Part shown: piece after piece, positions 49,998-58,482 of the stretch
Position numbering within the stretch: the first letter of the stretch is position 1
How the letters are laid out: each line of letters opens with the position of its first letter
Origin: Denitrobaculum sp965225735
Lineage (GTDB): Bacteria > Pseudomonadota > Alphaproteobacteria > Kiloniellales > Kiloniellaceae
Reading direction: 5' to 3'
DNA: 64,000 nt
Assembly: GCA_965225735.1 (NCBI GenBank)
Contig: CBDDBN010000026.1
Location: 124,001 to 188,000 of the forward strand
Notes under the pieces: generated by a model
What the model saw: only the letters and a program-made list of their open reading frames with translations
What the model was told of the DNA's origin: nothing
Database searches by the model: none
Position numbers and translations under genes: made by a program

Positions 49998-50678
49998 TCA
50001 GATACTTGCCGGATCCCACTCCATCCCGGCATTAAAGCGGCGGCGCGCGACAAGTCGCTCCACCTCGGCTTCCCCCGCGTGCCGCCGCCCTTCTTTCAAA
50101 CAAACAATCCCGCGGGTCGCCTCCACGATCTCTGCGTCCGAAAGCCAGCGTTCGAGTTCTGCGCCGTCGTAGAGCTTATCGGCGTTGTCGGGCCCCATGT
50201 CGGGCCGCGCGGCTTGAGCCTTCGCAAAGCCTTCGAGCAAAAGCCATCCATCATGCGGAAGGGACTCATAGGCAATGCGCAGCGTCCGTTCACGCAGCGC
50301 CGCCGTTCCATGCAGATAGAGAATGCAGGCCAGGTCCCAGGTTTGGCCGACTTCAGGCGTCCAATCGGCAAGGTCGGCGGTGATGCGTTCCACCGTTACA
50401 CCCGCCGCCTCGTCTCGCGCGCGGGCCCGGCGGGTCGCTTCGTCGGAGTGGTCCACGGCGGTGACCGTTAGGCCTTGCTGCGCAAGCCAGGTACCGTTCC
50501 GACCGTCGCCATCGGCGAGGCACAGCGCCGTGCGCGGATTGAAGGCCCGCAGATCCGCGCGGGCAAAGATCATCCGCAGGTACTCGTTCGGGTCTTCACC
50601 GAACAGACCTCCCGCGACCGCACCGTAACGCGCGTCCCAGGCTTGCGCGCTGCCGAGAGGCTGCTGATCAGACATCAT
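49998..50678 (-). CDS. SAM-dependent methyltransferase (TehB/TPMT-like)
   Basis: 226 residues. The SAM loop ALCLADGDGRNGTWLAQQGL (~51-70) with AVDHSDEATRRARA following, and the opening AWDARYGAVAGGLFGEDPNE, are shared with the TehB-like and thiopurine-type methyltransferases. Substrate unknown. It may be coupled to the regulator gene upstream on the same strand (23 bp gap). Confidence 0.82.
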   Translation of the reverse strand: MMSDQQPLGSAQAWDARYGAVAGGLFGEDPNEYLRMIFARADLRAFNPRTALCLADGDGRNGTWLAQQGLTVTAVDHSDEATRRARARDEAAGVTVERITADLADWTPEVGQTWDLACILYLHGTAALRERTLRIAYESLPHDGWLLLEGFAKAQAARPDMGPDNADKLYDGAELERWLSDAEIVEATRGIVCLKEGRRHAGEAEVERLVARRRFNAGMEWDPASI

Positions 50679-50701
50679 TCTTTGTGGTGTGAAGCATCAT
50701 A

Positions 50702-51604
50702 TCACGCGCCATTCCAATGCACCCGTCCATGGCCGCTGAGATCGTAACCACCCAGTTCTTCCGCCTTGGCGGCGAAGGCCCCTCCCTGGCAGAACTCAAG
50801 CAACGCCTGGAACGGCGGCTCGAACCAGCTGCGCCGATCGACCACAAGATCAAAACGCTCCAACTGCGTGGGCACAAAAGCCAGACCGAACTGGCGCGCC
50901 ATGGCCTCAAGGCCGGGCGCCGCGTCGGCACGGCCGGAAGCGACTGCCACCGCGGCATCGGTTTCGGTCCGGGCAACATCTTTGGTGAAGCTGATATCCT
51001 CCTGGCTAACACCTGCTTCTTCCAGGAGGTAGTTGAGCAGTATACCTGCCCCCGCGGCGGGTTGCCGCCGCACTAGATTCTTGCCGCGCAGATCGGAGAT
51101 ACCACGAACCGAGTCCGCCAGATCTTTCGAGATCAGCAAGCCCTGCCGCCGGATCGCCCATTCCACGAGAACGATGGGCAAGGAAGCCAGCGCGCCGGTA
51201 ACATGTCCGATGTTCCAGTCATCCCGCTCGGGTTCGAAGACGTGAATGCCGGCCGCGAGGGCATCGCCCGATTCCACGCGCGTCAGGCCGTCGAGGCTGC
51301 CGTCAAAGAAAGTCGCAAGACCGGCGCCGGATTCCCGAATCGCCCAATCCAGCAGCGGGTCATGGCTTCCGGCCACCACGTTCGCAGGCGCCGGCCGCAC
51401 AGCCTGCGCCATCGGCGTCACAGGCTGATCGCCGATCAACCAGGCTTCCAGCTCCGCGCGCGGGAACAGCAGTTTCCCGGTCACCCGGCGACAGGGAATC
51501 TCCTCGGCCGCCGCCATTTCATAGACTTTGCGTTCCTTGACGCGTAGCAGCTCCGCCACCTCGCGGGTGGTCAGATACTCAGGTGGTTTCCGTCCGATCT
51601 CCAT
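50702..51604 (-). CDS. Excisionase-type HTH plus periplasmic-binding-like domain regulator
   Basis: 300 residues. N-terminal ~60: LTTREVAELLRVKERKVYEM and EIPCRRVTGKLLFPRAELEA, a MerR/excisionase-like HTH_17 fold. C-terminal ~215: SHDPLLDWAIRESGAGLATF, a PBP-like domain (DSVRGISDLRGKNLVRRQPA, GAGILLNYLLEEAGVSQEDI) related to molybdate/tungstate-binding sensors. Proteins of this type are found beside tup and mod genes, where they are thought to sense the oxyanion and control transport. Divergent orientation toward tup is not direct, as the methyltransferase gene lies between. Confidence 0.8.
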   Translation of the reverse strand: MEIGRKPPEYLTTREVAELLRVKERKVYEMAAAEEIPCRRVTGKLLFPRAELEAWLIGDQPVTPMAQAVRPAPANVVAGSHDPLLDWAIRESGAGLATFFDGSLDGLTRVESGDALAAGIHVFEPERDDWNIGHVTGALASLPIVLVEWAIRRQGLLISKDLADSVRGISDLRGKNLVRRQPAAGAGILLNYLLEEAGVSQEDISFTKDVARTETDAAVAVASGRADAAPGLEAMARQFGLAFVPTQLERFDLVVDRRSWFEPPFQALLEFCQGGAFAAKAEELGGYDLSGHGRVHWNGA

Positions 51605-51737
51605 GCCTCTTCAATACACCGTCGGAGGCGGAAATTGAAACCGCTAAGCACAAATACCGCGCTTTGGCACAATTGACGCAGTCACCGGGTGAATGCTGTT
51701 ATTCGTGCGGAGCCAAACCTTTCGGAGCATCCAGTAT

Positions 51738-52367
51738 ATGTCAGGCGTCTACCGCGCAGATCCTGCGTCCAAAGGCGTGCGTGATGGACGTGCAGGCCTC
51801 GCGCTGCCCTTCACACCGACCAAGGGCCCGATCAAATTTCGCCAGGATCACAACAATTACTTCGATTCACCGATGGTCTTTTCCAGCTACAGCGACGCCG
51901 CCCCCTGGATCGGCGAGGCCTCTGGGCTGAAGGCCGGCGGTATCACGACCTCAGGCGTCGACGACTGCTCCGTTGTCTGTGTCGCGGAACTGAAAGGTAC
52001 GATCGGAAATGGGGCGTCCTGGGGAAAAGTCTTCTTTGCCCATCTCGCAGGCGGCGGCTGGCTTTTGGGCGACCCGAAGCGAAAGTTCGAAATCTTCATG
52101 AGCATGGTCAGTCCCAAAGACTGTTATTCGCTGGTTTACGCCAATAGGGATGGAAGCGTCGGAGAATCCGTCAGTTACATCCTCGGCAACAAGTTTCCCG
52201 CCGAAAAGATGTCGGTCTATATCACGAATGCCCACACGACGAATTTTGCCATCGAATTCAAGGTCATGGGCGAGTACGGCCAAACTTTCTCAAGCGGGTC
52301 TGGCGGCTCCAATCGACCGCCCTATGGCTATCTTTCGAAGAAGGTTGGCGACTACTTTCGTATCTAG
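51738..52367 (+). CDS. Unknown protein with conserved-looking Cys/His region
   Basis: 209 residues from ATG 51738 (GGAGC upstream; ATG 51693 is in frame). No signal or membrane helix. GGITTSGVDDCSVVCVAELK and, ~20 residues on, WGKVFFAHLAGGGWL have the spacing of the catalytic Cys (after a Gly/Ser-rich turn) and His of the CheD/CNF-type glutamine deamidase fold; this is pattern-matching only. The end SSGSGGSNRPPYGYLSKKVG is flexible. I do not recognise a family. Divergent from the HTH-PBP gene, separate from the zinc group to the right. Confidence 0.45.
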   Translation: MSGVYRADPASKGVRDGRAGLALPFTPTKGPIKFRQDHNNYFDSPMVFSSYSDAAPWIGEASGLKAGGITTSGVDDCSVVCVAELKGTIGNGASWGKVFFAHLAGGGWLLGDPKRKFEIFMSMVSPKDCYSLVYANRDGSVGESVSYILGNKFPAEKMSVYITNAHTTNFAIEFKVMGEYGQTFSSGSGGSNRPPYGYLSKKVGDYFRI

Positions 52368-52434
52368 GCCTCTAGCAACGCGTTCTTTGCACTCTACTGG
52401 AAATACGCCCAAAGCCTTGCAGCATGCAAATGAT

Positions 52435-52446
52435 ACGTTATAACGT
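52435..52446. promoter_or_regulatory. Zur-like box upstream of the DUF1826 gene
   Basis: ACGTTATAACGT is a perfect 12-bp palindrome inside a longer GATACGTTATAACGTTGT word. It has the GTTATA core of proteobacterial Zur operators and lies 83 bp before the DUF1826 start codon. DUF1826 genes are commonly assigned to Zur regulons. The zur gene itself is not in the window. Confidence 0.5.
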
Positions 52447-52529
52447 TGTAGTCAGAAATCACAGCGATACATCCAACCCCTTGGAACGAAAAGTCCCTGG
52501 GTGAAGAAACCGCCAATTTAGGATCAGAC

Positions 52530-53264
52530 ATGGACAGCGTGGCTTTGGAAAGGCCGTCCTCGGACAGCGAAATAACCAGCCGGTCTGGCGTGCAGACGAA
52601 CACCAGCGAAGCTCCCGCCGAACGCTCTCCCATCCGGTCTTGCGAGGCTCTGGAAGGTCTGAATGCCATCAAGAGACCCGAAGTCGAACTCGTAATCTGG
52701 CAACGCGCGCTTCCAAGCTGTTTTCAGGACTGGCTGGCGCAACTCGAAGCTTCGCTGCTGCCGAACCTCCGCGTCCTCGTCCGCCCCGACGATTTCATCA
52801 AGGCGATGGACGTCCTACTGGACGGCGATGGCATGCCCAAGGGCGCAATGCGCAGCCTCCTGATTTGTGACATCCACAGTCTCGTCTCCGCTTTTGCCCG
52901 GCTTTCCGGTTCGGATCTGGTTGATGTACGGCTGGAGCGCGTCAGCGACGATGCCTGCTGGAAGTTCCATCGGGACTATGTTGAGGCGCGCCTTCTGACC
53001 ACCTATCGTGGCGCAGCAACCGAGTGGGTCCAGCCGGATCAATCCGAAACAGCACTGAAGGCGCAAACGCGCTACGACGGGCCAATCGAACGGCTGGGCG
53101 CGAACGACGTAGCCGTTTTCAAAGGAAGTTGTGCTGCGGACGGAAGCGGCATCGTCCATCGCTCACCGCCGATTGCGGGTAGCGGCCAAACGCGTTTGCT
53201 GCTTTGCCTGAACAAACCGTCAGCCGTTTCGCCGGATCCCTGGTCTGACACGACGAAGCAATAG
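52530..53264 (+). CDS. DUF1826 domain protein
   Basis: 244 residues. AIKRPEVELVIWQRALPSCF, DSVDVRLERV-like DLVDVRLERVSDDACWKFHR, DYVEARLLTTYRGAATEWVQ and NDVAVFKGSCAADGSGIVHR-SPP are DUF1826 marks. The Lys-Phe-His-x-Asp, Arg-Leu-Leu-x-Thr-Tyr and the later Gly-x-Val-His-Arg resemble the metal and oxoglutarate ligands of cupin-like oxygenases. Family genes sit in zinc-starvation regulons. N-terminal ~45 residues are unstructured. Preceded by a Zur-like palindrome. Confidence 0.75.
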   Translation: MDSVALERPSSDSEITSRSGVQTNTSEAPAERSPIRSCEALEGLNAIKRPEVELVIWQRALPSCFQDWLAQLEASLLPNLRVLVRPDDFIKAMDVLLDGDGMPKGAMRSLLICDIHSLVSAFARLSGSDLVDVRLERVSDDACWKFHRDYVEARLLTTYRGAATEWVQPDQSETALKAQTRYDGPIERLGANDVAVFKGSCAADGSGIVHRSPPIAGSGQTRLLLCLNKPSAVSPDPWSDTTKQ

Positions 53265-53418
53265 ACGCGGGAATTTACATCCCCATTCTGCCGATACATC
53301 GCGTTTCCAGGCTCCTTGCATCTATCGCTGATGCAGTTGCTGACCGCCTGCTCTAAGATCCTGGGTATCGATAAGTCCAAACGCGGGAACAAGAATCTTT
53401 TCACTGAAAGGACGCGGA

Positions 53419-53811
53419 ATGTTGCTTCGCTCTATGACCGTACTGCAGGTGGCAGATATCAAGACAAGCGAGGCCTTCTACTGCGAGAAGCTCGGATTCC
53501 AGTCGCATGGCACCTGGGGCGATGGACCCGATTTCTGCATCGTCCAACGCGGCAAAGTCACCATCGCACTCGACCGTTCCCGCGCTGAAGTGCCTGTGCC
53601 GAACAATCAGTATTGGGCCGCCTACATCTACGCCGAAGACGCCGATGCGCTGCATGCGGAATTCAAGGGTAAGGGCGTCGAGATCGTCCGCGAACTGGAG
53701 AACACCTTCTATGGCCTGCGCGACTTCGATGTCCGTGATCCCGATGGCCATCTCCTCGCCTTCGGGCACGATCTGGAGCCGGGTGAGGCCGCGCCTGGTC
53801 TGCGGGGTTAG
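53419..53811 (+). CDS. VOC (glyoxalase/bleomycin resistance-like) protein
   Basis: 130 residues. Two beta-alpha-beta halves: MTVLQVADIKTSEAFYCEKL, GFQSHGTW, then YIYAEDADALHAEFKGKG, DFDVRDPDGHLLAFGHDLEP. The DPDGHLLAFG block contains the usual metal-ligand Glu position replaced by Ala-Phe, so metal binding may be altered. Reaction unknown. AAGGACG precedes ATG 53419. Confidence 0.83.
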   Translation: MLLRSMTVLQVADIKTSEAFYCEKLGFQSHGTWGDGPDFCIVQRGKVTIALDRSRAEVPVPNNQYWAAYIYAEDADALHAEFKGKGVEIVRELENTFYGLRDFDVRDPDGHLLAFGHDLEPGEAAPGLRG

Positions 53812-53861
53812 GCCTGCGAAAATTTGGCTGAAACCGAACAAAAAAGCGATTGACCGCTTTT

Positions 53862-53881
53862 CGTAACACTATAACATCACG
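53862..53881. promoter_or_regulatory. Weak Zur-like site upstream of the secreted-protein/transporter group
   Basis: Read on the minus strand, CGTGATGTTATAGTGTTACG carries a clear GATGTTATA half-site, and 12 of 20 positions match its own reverse complement. It lies 30 bp before the TTG start at 53911 and is similar in core to the palindrome at 52435-52446. Assignment is tentative. Confidence 0.35.
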
Positions 53882-53910
53882 TTTCCATTCTTTTAGCTTG
53901 GTCTCCACTC

Positions 53911-54336
53911 TTGGCTAAACTCCGCAAGTTCCGTCGCTTCTCGATGATCCCGTTGATCGCGTGGCTGCTTACGCAGTTCGCGGGCCCGTCGGTCTTTGCT
54001 CTGCACCAGGATACCAGCTTCGCGTCGGCGCCGTCGGCTGTTGCGGCCGGTCTTGCCGGCGATGCGATGGTCATCTGCACGCCGGGTGGATTGGTTATCG
54101 TCAAGTTTGACTCCAACGGCGAGCGGTTGCCGGAAGATCAGACTTTCTATCCCGGCTGCCAATGGTGCCAGGCATTCGGTGCGCCGGCCAACGTCTCCGG
54201 ACCGGTACACCCGGGCCTTCCGCTTCGGGCGCCATCGGATTGCCGCTATGAAGCGATCACGGCTGAAGTGCCCACGGGAACCAGTGGCACACACATATTT
54301 CAAAGCCGTGCGCTGCCTCTTCCGAGCATTGTCTGA
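53911..54336 (+). CDS. Small secreted protein, DUF2946-like
   Basis: 141 residues. A basic start (MAKLRKFRRF) and hydrophobic helix (IPLIAWLLTQFAGPSVFALH) form a signal sequence. The mature part has MVICTPGGLVIVKFDSNGER and PGCQWCQAFGAP: a single Cys, then Cys-x-x-Cys, with few other features, as in DUF2946 proteins linked to metal homeostasis. TTG 53911 is the apparent start; ATG 53944 is an alternative that would shorten the signal. It precedes a metal-type ABC transporter by 80 bp. Confidence 0.55.
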   Translation: MAKLRKFRRFSMIPLIAWLLTQFAGPSVFALHQDTSFASAPSAVAAGLAGDAMVICTPGGLVIVKFDSNGERLPEDQTFYPGCQWCQAFGAPANVSGPVHPGLPLRAPSDCRYEAITAEVPTGTSGTHIFQSRALPLPSIV

Positions 54337-54416
54337 TCCAATAGCTCATTACGTTTCGCCCTGGCTTTCCAAGCTCAGGCGCAATTGTCATCGTGATCCT
54401 TAAAGGAAAATCCATT

Positions 54417-55532
54417 ATGCACAGACTGCTGAAGGGGTTCACAGCCGCAGCTGCAACACTGGCCCTCGCTCTTTCAATTTCTCCGGCCTCTGCCGCTGAG
54501 ACCGTCACCATTACCGACACCGAAGGCCGCGAGGTCGTGACGCCCCACGGCGCGGAACGCGTCCTCCTGGGCTTCTATTTTGAGGACTATCAAGCCATCG
54601 TCGGCGAAGGGGCCTTCGACAGAGTCGTGGCCTATCCGCGGGAAACCTGGGAAGGCTGGAGAAACAGCCAGTTTCAAGCTTACAGCGCCATCGTACCCCG
54701 CATCACCACGCTCATCGACATCGGTTACGACGAAGCCGGCGGCTTCTCGATCGAAAAGGCAATCGCCGCGAAACCGGATGTCGCCATCATCGCCAGCTGG
54801 CAATACCGCGGCCTGGGCGCCGAGGGCGTCGCCAAGCTGGAGGCCGCCGGCATTCCCGTGGTGGTCACCGACTACAACGCACAGACCCTGGAAAAGCATC
54901 TGGCCAGCACACGCATCATCGGCAAGGTCATGGCGAGCGAAGAACGCGCCGAAAAGCTTGCCAGCGAGTACGAGGCCGCTGTGCAAGATGTCATCCAGCG
55001 GGTGAAGACCGCTGGCAAACAGCCAGCACCCGTATACGTCGAGCTCGGCAACAAAGGCCCGGACACCTACAGCAACTCCTATGGCAGTGTCATGTGGGGC
55101 GGCGTGGTCAAGATGGCCGGCGGCGATAACATTGCCGAAGGCAAGGTGGAAAACTGGGGCCCTCTTAATCCAGAGTACGTTCTTGCGCGGCAACCACAAA
55201 AGGTGTTCTTAGCCGGCTCCGACTGGGCCGGACGGGACAAAGCCGTGGTAATGGGTTTCGGTGTCGAGGAAGATCTGACCCGCGCCCGCATGCAACCCTA
55301 CACCAAGCGTCCTGGCTGGAGCAGCCTGCCCGCTGTTCAGAAAGGTGAGGTACACGCCGTCTACCACGGCGGTGCTCGGACGCTTTATGACTACACTTTC
55401 CTGCAGTACATCGCGAAGCAGCTGTATCCAGAAGCCTTCGCGGACATGGATCCGGCAGCGAACCATCGGCGGTTCTACAAAACCTATCTGCCGATCGAAG
55501 CCAAGGGCAGCTTCATGCTGAAGCTCAAGTGA
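54417..55532 (+). CDS. FecB/BtuF-type ABC transporter binding protein
   Basis: 371 residues, signal peptide ending SPASA|AET (~27). VTITDTEGREVVTPHGAERV opens the type III binding fold; KPDVAIIASWQYRGLGAEGV, KMAGGDNIAEGKVENWGPLN-PEYVLAR, and AVQKGEVHAVYHGGARTLYD follow. The fold carries metal chelates, haem or cobalamin. The GGARTLYDYTFLQYIAKQLY end is like HmuT/ZrgD-type zinc or metallophore binders. First gene of a three-gene transporter with AAAGGA before ATG 54417. Confidence 0.85.
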   Translation: MHRLLKGFTAAAATLALALSISPASAAETVTITDTEGREVVTPHGAERVLLGFYFEDYQAIVGEGAFDRVVAYPRETWEGWRNSQFQAYSAIVPRITTLIDIGYDEAGGFSIEKAIAAKPDVAIIASWQYRGLGAEGVAKLEAAGIPVVVTDYNAQTLEKHLASTRIIGKVMASEERAEKLASEYEAAVQDVIQRVKTAGKQPAPVYVELGNKGPDTYSNSYGSVMWGGVVKMAGGDNIAEGKVENWGPLNPEYVLARQPQKVFLAGSDWAGRDKAVVMGFGVEEDLTRARMQPYTKRPGWSSLPAVQKGEVHAVYHGGARTLYDYTFLQYIAKQLYPEAFADMDPAANHRRFYKTYLPIEAKGSFMLKLK

Positions 55533-55602
55533 TGTGAGTTTGCGGTGGTGGTGCCGTCTTCCGACGCATCACTACCGAACCTATCCGGGAAAGGCATCTG
55601 TC

Positions 55603-56652
55603 GTGACCGTTTTCGAAAGCGGCTCTCCGCTTTACAGCGCTTTGACGCGGCGGCGCAGCGTGGTTCTCGCCGCTTCGGCAGCCGTGCTGGCCTTCGTTGT
55701 GGTGCTCGATATTCTTGTGGGCCCCGCCTTTTTGGCCTTCACCGATGTCATAGCCGCCCTGTTCCTGCCGGAATCGCAGGTTGACCCGACGGTGCACGTC
55801 ATCGTGCATGCAGTCCGGCTGCCCATGACCCTGATGGCCTTGCTTGTCGGCGCCTCGCTGGGGATTGCAGGCGCCCTGATGCAGACGATCCTGGGCAACC
55901 CGCTGGCCAGCCCCTACACGCTCGGCTTTTCGGCAGCTGCGGGCTTCGGTGCGGCGCTCGCCATCCTCTCCGGTTTTTCCCTGCCCCTCATTCCTGATTT
56001 TTCGATCCCGGTCGCTGCCTGCGTTGGCGGCAGTCTCGCGGCCGTGGTCGTCTACGGCATGGCGCGCCTGCGCGGTATGACATCCGAGGTGATGATCCTG
56101 GCCGGTATCGCCACGCTCTTTATGTTTCAATCGCTCCAGTCCCTGGTGCAGTACATGGCCGACCCAGAAGTGCTGCAGGAGATTGTTTTCTGGCTGTTCG
56201 GAAGTTTAGTGAAAGCAACCTATCTTTCGGTGTCGATCACTGGCGGCATTCTGCTGGCCGTGGTGGTGATCCTGCTTCCGGACATCTGGAAACTCACCGC
56301 CCTGCGGCTCGGCGATGAACGTGCGCGCAGCCTTGGCGTACCGGTTGAGCAGCTGCGCCTTAAGGTCTTTGCTCTCATCGTGCTGCTGACTGCAGGCGCC
56401 GTTGCCTTTGTCGGCACCATCGGGTTTATCGGTCTCGTTGCCCCTCATATTGCTCGCATGTTGGTGGGAGACGATCAGCGCCTGCTGCTGCCGATGTCGG
56501 CCGTCACGGGCGCTTTCGTGATGGCAGGCGCTTCTCTCGCCTCGAAACTGATCTTGCCGGGCGCGATCGTTCCCATCGGCATCGTCACTGCCCTCATCGG
56601 TGTACCTTTTCTCTTCCTCCTGATCGCCCGCAGCCGACGGAGGTTCTGGTGA
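55603..56652 (+). CDS. FecCD family ABC transporter permease
   Basis: 349 residues, about nine to ten helices. RLPMTLMALLVGASLGIAGA, LMQTILGNPLASPYTLGFSA, RARSLGVPVEQLRLKVFALI and GFIGLVAPHIARMLVGDDQR are the standard FecCD blocks. A single permease gene implies a homodimer. Start GTG 55603 after AAAGG; the longer frame from 55534 adds a non-hydrophobic tail. Overlaps the ATPase start by 4 bp. Confidence 0.88.
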   Translation: MTVFESGSPLYSALTRRRSVVLAASAAVLAFVVVLDILVGPAFLAFTDVIAALFLPESQVDPTVHVIVHAVRLPMTLMALLVGASLGIAGALMQTILGNPLASPYTLGFSAAAGFGAALAILSGFSLPLIPDFSIPVAACVGGSLAAVVVYGMARLRGMTSEVMILAGIATLFMFQSLQSLVQYMADPEVLQEIVFWLFGSLVKATYLSVSITGGILLAVVVILLPDIWKLTALRLGDERARSLGVPVEQLRLKVFALIVLLTAGAVAFVGTIGFIGLVAPHIARMLVGDDQRLLLPMSAVTGAFVMAGASLASKLILPGAIVPIGIVTALIGVPFLFLLIARSRRRFW

Positions 56653-57437
56653 CCCTGAATGTCGAAGACCTCCAAGTCGCGCTCAATGGCACGCAGATCG
56701 TTAAGTCCGCAGATTTAAACCTCGGGTCCGGACACTTCGGCATGCTGATCGGCCCAAACGGCGCCGGCAAGTCCACGCTTTTGAAAGCCATCGCCGGACT
56801 GCTGCCGTCGGCAGGCACAATCACCCTGGCCGGCGCCACGCTCACCAGCCGTGGCCGCCAGGATGCGATCGCCTATATGCCCCAGGATATCGGCCCGACT
56901 TCTTCGCTCACAGTCCTGGAGGTCGTACTGCTCGGGCGGCTTCGCTCCCTGGGGCTGACCGTTCCCGGCGATCTGGCGGGCAAGGCAGAGCAAACTTTGG
57001 CAGACTTTGGGCTCGCATCGCTTGTGGGACGCACGCTTGATGCGATCAGCGGCGGCCAGCGTCAGCTCGTGTATCTCGCACAGGCGCTTTTCAGACGTCC
57101 TCAAGTCCTGTTGCTTGACGAACCAACGGCTGCCCTGGACCTTCGGCACCAACTCGTTGTTCTGGAAGCCGTGCGGCGCCACTGCGAAGAACACGGCACC
57201 ATCGCCATCGCAGCCATGCATGACTTGACGCTGGCAGCGCAGTTCGCGGACCACATGATCTGCCTGTCGAAGGGTTCTATCGTCGCGGAGGGCGAAGCCG
57301 CGGATGTTTTGACGGCCACGCGCTTACGCGAAATCTATGGCGTAGAAGCCCGGGTCAGCTACGATGCCGGAGGCCGCCCACAGGTCACTCCCCTGCGCGC
57401 GAGCCAGCAGACAGTGCTAAAGTCTGTAGGGTCGTGA
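56649..57437 (+). CDS. FecE-type ABC transporter ATPase
   Basis: 262 residues. Walker A GPNGAGKSTLLKAIAG (~36-51), Q-loop AYMPQDIGPTSSLTVLE, signature ISGGQRQLVYLAQAL, Walker B VLLLDEPTAALD, H-loop AAMHDLTLAAQFADH. The MPQD and DLRHQL features are typical of siderophore/haem/cobalamin ATPases. GTG start overlaps the permease stop (GTGA). Completes the transporter that follows the DUF2946-like gene. Confidence 0.88.
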   Translation: MTLNVEDLQVALNGTQIVKSADLNLGSGHFGMLIGPNGAGKSTLLKAIAGLLPSAGTITLAGATLTSRGRQDAIAYMPQDIGPTSSLTVLEVVLLGRLRSLGLTVPGDLAGKAEQTLADFGLASLVGRTLDAISGGQRQLVYLAQALFRRPQVLLLDEPTAALDLRHQLVVLEAVRRHCEEHGTIAIAAMHDLTLAAQFADHMICLSKGSIVAEGEAADVLTATRLREIYGVEARVSYDAGGRPQVTPLRASQQTVLKSVGS

Positions 57438-57907
57438 AGGAATCAAGCATCGTTCACAATTTTATACTCCGAGAGGCGGATCCACAGGACGCCGACGCCA
57501 TTGCGGGGGTCTTCTCTCCTTCGCTTCGATTGTTGAGCTTTCTGCCGGAACTGCACACGCTGGAGGAAGATCGCTATTTCATCGCTAATGTCATTCTAAA
57601 AGACTGCGACGTCACGGTCGCCTTAGAGGACGACAGGATCATCGCCTTTCTCGCCCGGCAAGGAGAGGAAATCCGGCTGCTGCACACCCACCCCGATTTC
57701 ATCGGCAAAGGAGCCGGAAGCCGCCTGCTGGAGGCTGCTAAACAAGCCGGTACGGCGGCTTTGGAACTATGGTGCTTTCAAGAGAATCATGGCGCGCGCC
57801 GCTTCTACGAACGCAGTGGTTTTCGTGCAACTCAGTTTACCGACGGCCAACACAACGAAGAAAAGACGCCTGACGTGCGTTATCGCTGGGAGGCTCGCCC
57901 AAGCTGA
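57434..57907 (+). CDS. GNAT acetyltransferase
   Basis: 157 residues. FILREADPQDADAIAGVFSP, IRLLHTHPDFIGKGAGSRLL (acetyl-CoA site), ELWCFQENHGARRFYERSGF. GTG 57434 overlaps the ATPase stop, so it is the fourth gene of the transporter operon; whether it modifies the transported chelate or simply hitchhikes is unknown. Confidence 0.84.
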   Translation: MKESSIVHNFILREADPQDADAIAGVFSPSLRLLSFLPELHTLEEDRYFIANVILKDCDVTVALEDDRIIAFLARQGEEIRLLHTHPDFIGKGAGSRLLEAAKQAGTAALELWCFQENHGARRFYERSGFRATQFTDGQHNEEKTPDVRYRWEARPS

Positions 57908-58003
57908 GCCCGTTTGGCCTCAAAAGCCTTTCAAGACTGGACCTTTACCTTCTGACACCGGTCGTTTCCATTGCGAAGGAGTGAAGGAAACCAGGATCGA
58001 AGA

Positions 58004-58465
58004 ATGGCGGAAGAAACGAAAGTGCGCGCCCCGGAGAAAGCGGACTACGGACAATGGCTGCGTCTTTGGGAAGGCTACAACGCCTTCTACAAGAGGGTTG
58101 GACCGACCGCGCTGCCGCTTGAAATCACGCAAACCACCTGGCAGCGGTTTTTCGATTCTGCTGAGCCGGTTCATGCGCTGTTGGCCGAACGCGAGGGGCA
58201 GCTGATCGGCCTGGTGCACTACCTCTTTCACCGCAATACCACCATGCTCGGAACGACCTGCTATCTGCAGGATCTTTTCACCGACGAGAGCACCAGGGGC
58301 CAAGGCGTAGGTCGTGCGCTGATCGAAGCCGTCTACCATCAGGCCCGGAATGCAGGTGCGGAACGGGTCTACTGGCATACTCACGAGACCAACGAGACGG
58401 CCATGAAGCTCTACGACAAAGTCGCCGAACATTCAGGCTTCGTTTTGTATCGCAAAAACCTCTGA
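58004..58465 (+). CDS. GNAT acetyltransferase
   Basis: 153 residues. VRAPEKADYGQWLRLWEGYN, FHRNTTMLGTTCYLQDLFTD, STRGQGVGRALIEAVYHQAR (acetyl-CoA site) and RVYWHTHETNETAMKLYDKV place it with a well-defined GNAT group close to diamine/polyamine-type acetyltransferases. ATG 58004 has only AGGATC upstream but starts where the family starts. About 100 bp after the previous GNAT. Confidence 0.85.
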   Translation: MAEETKVRAPEKADYGQWLRLWEGYNAFYKRVGPTALPLEITQTTWQRFFDSAEPVHALLAEREGQLIGLVHYLFHRNTTMLGTTCYLQDLFTDESTRGQGVGRALIEAVYHQARNAGAERVYWHTHETNETAMKLYDKVAEHSGFVLYRKNL

Positions 58466-58482
58466 CGCCTGACGGACGAGCC

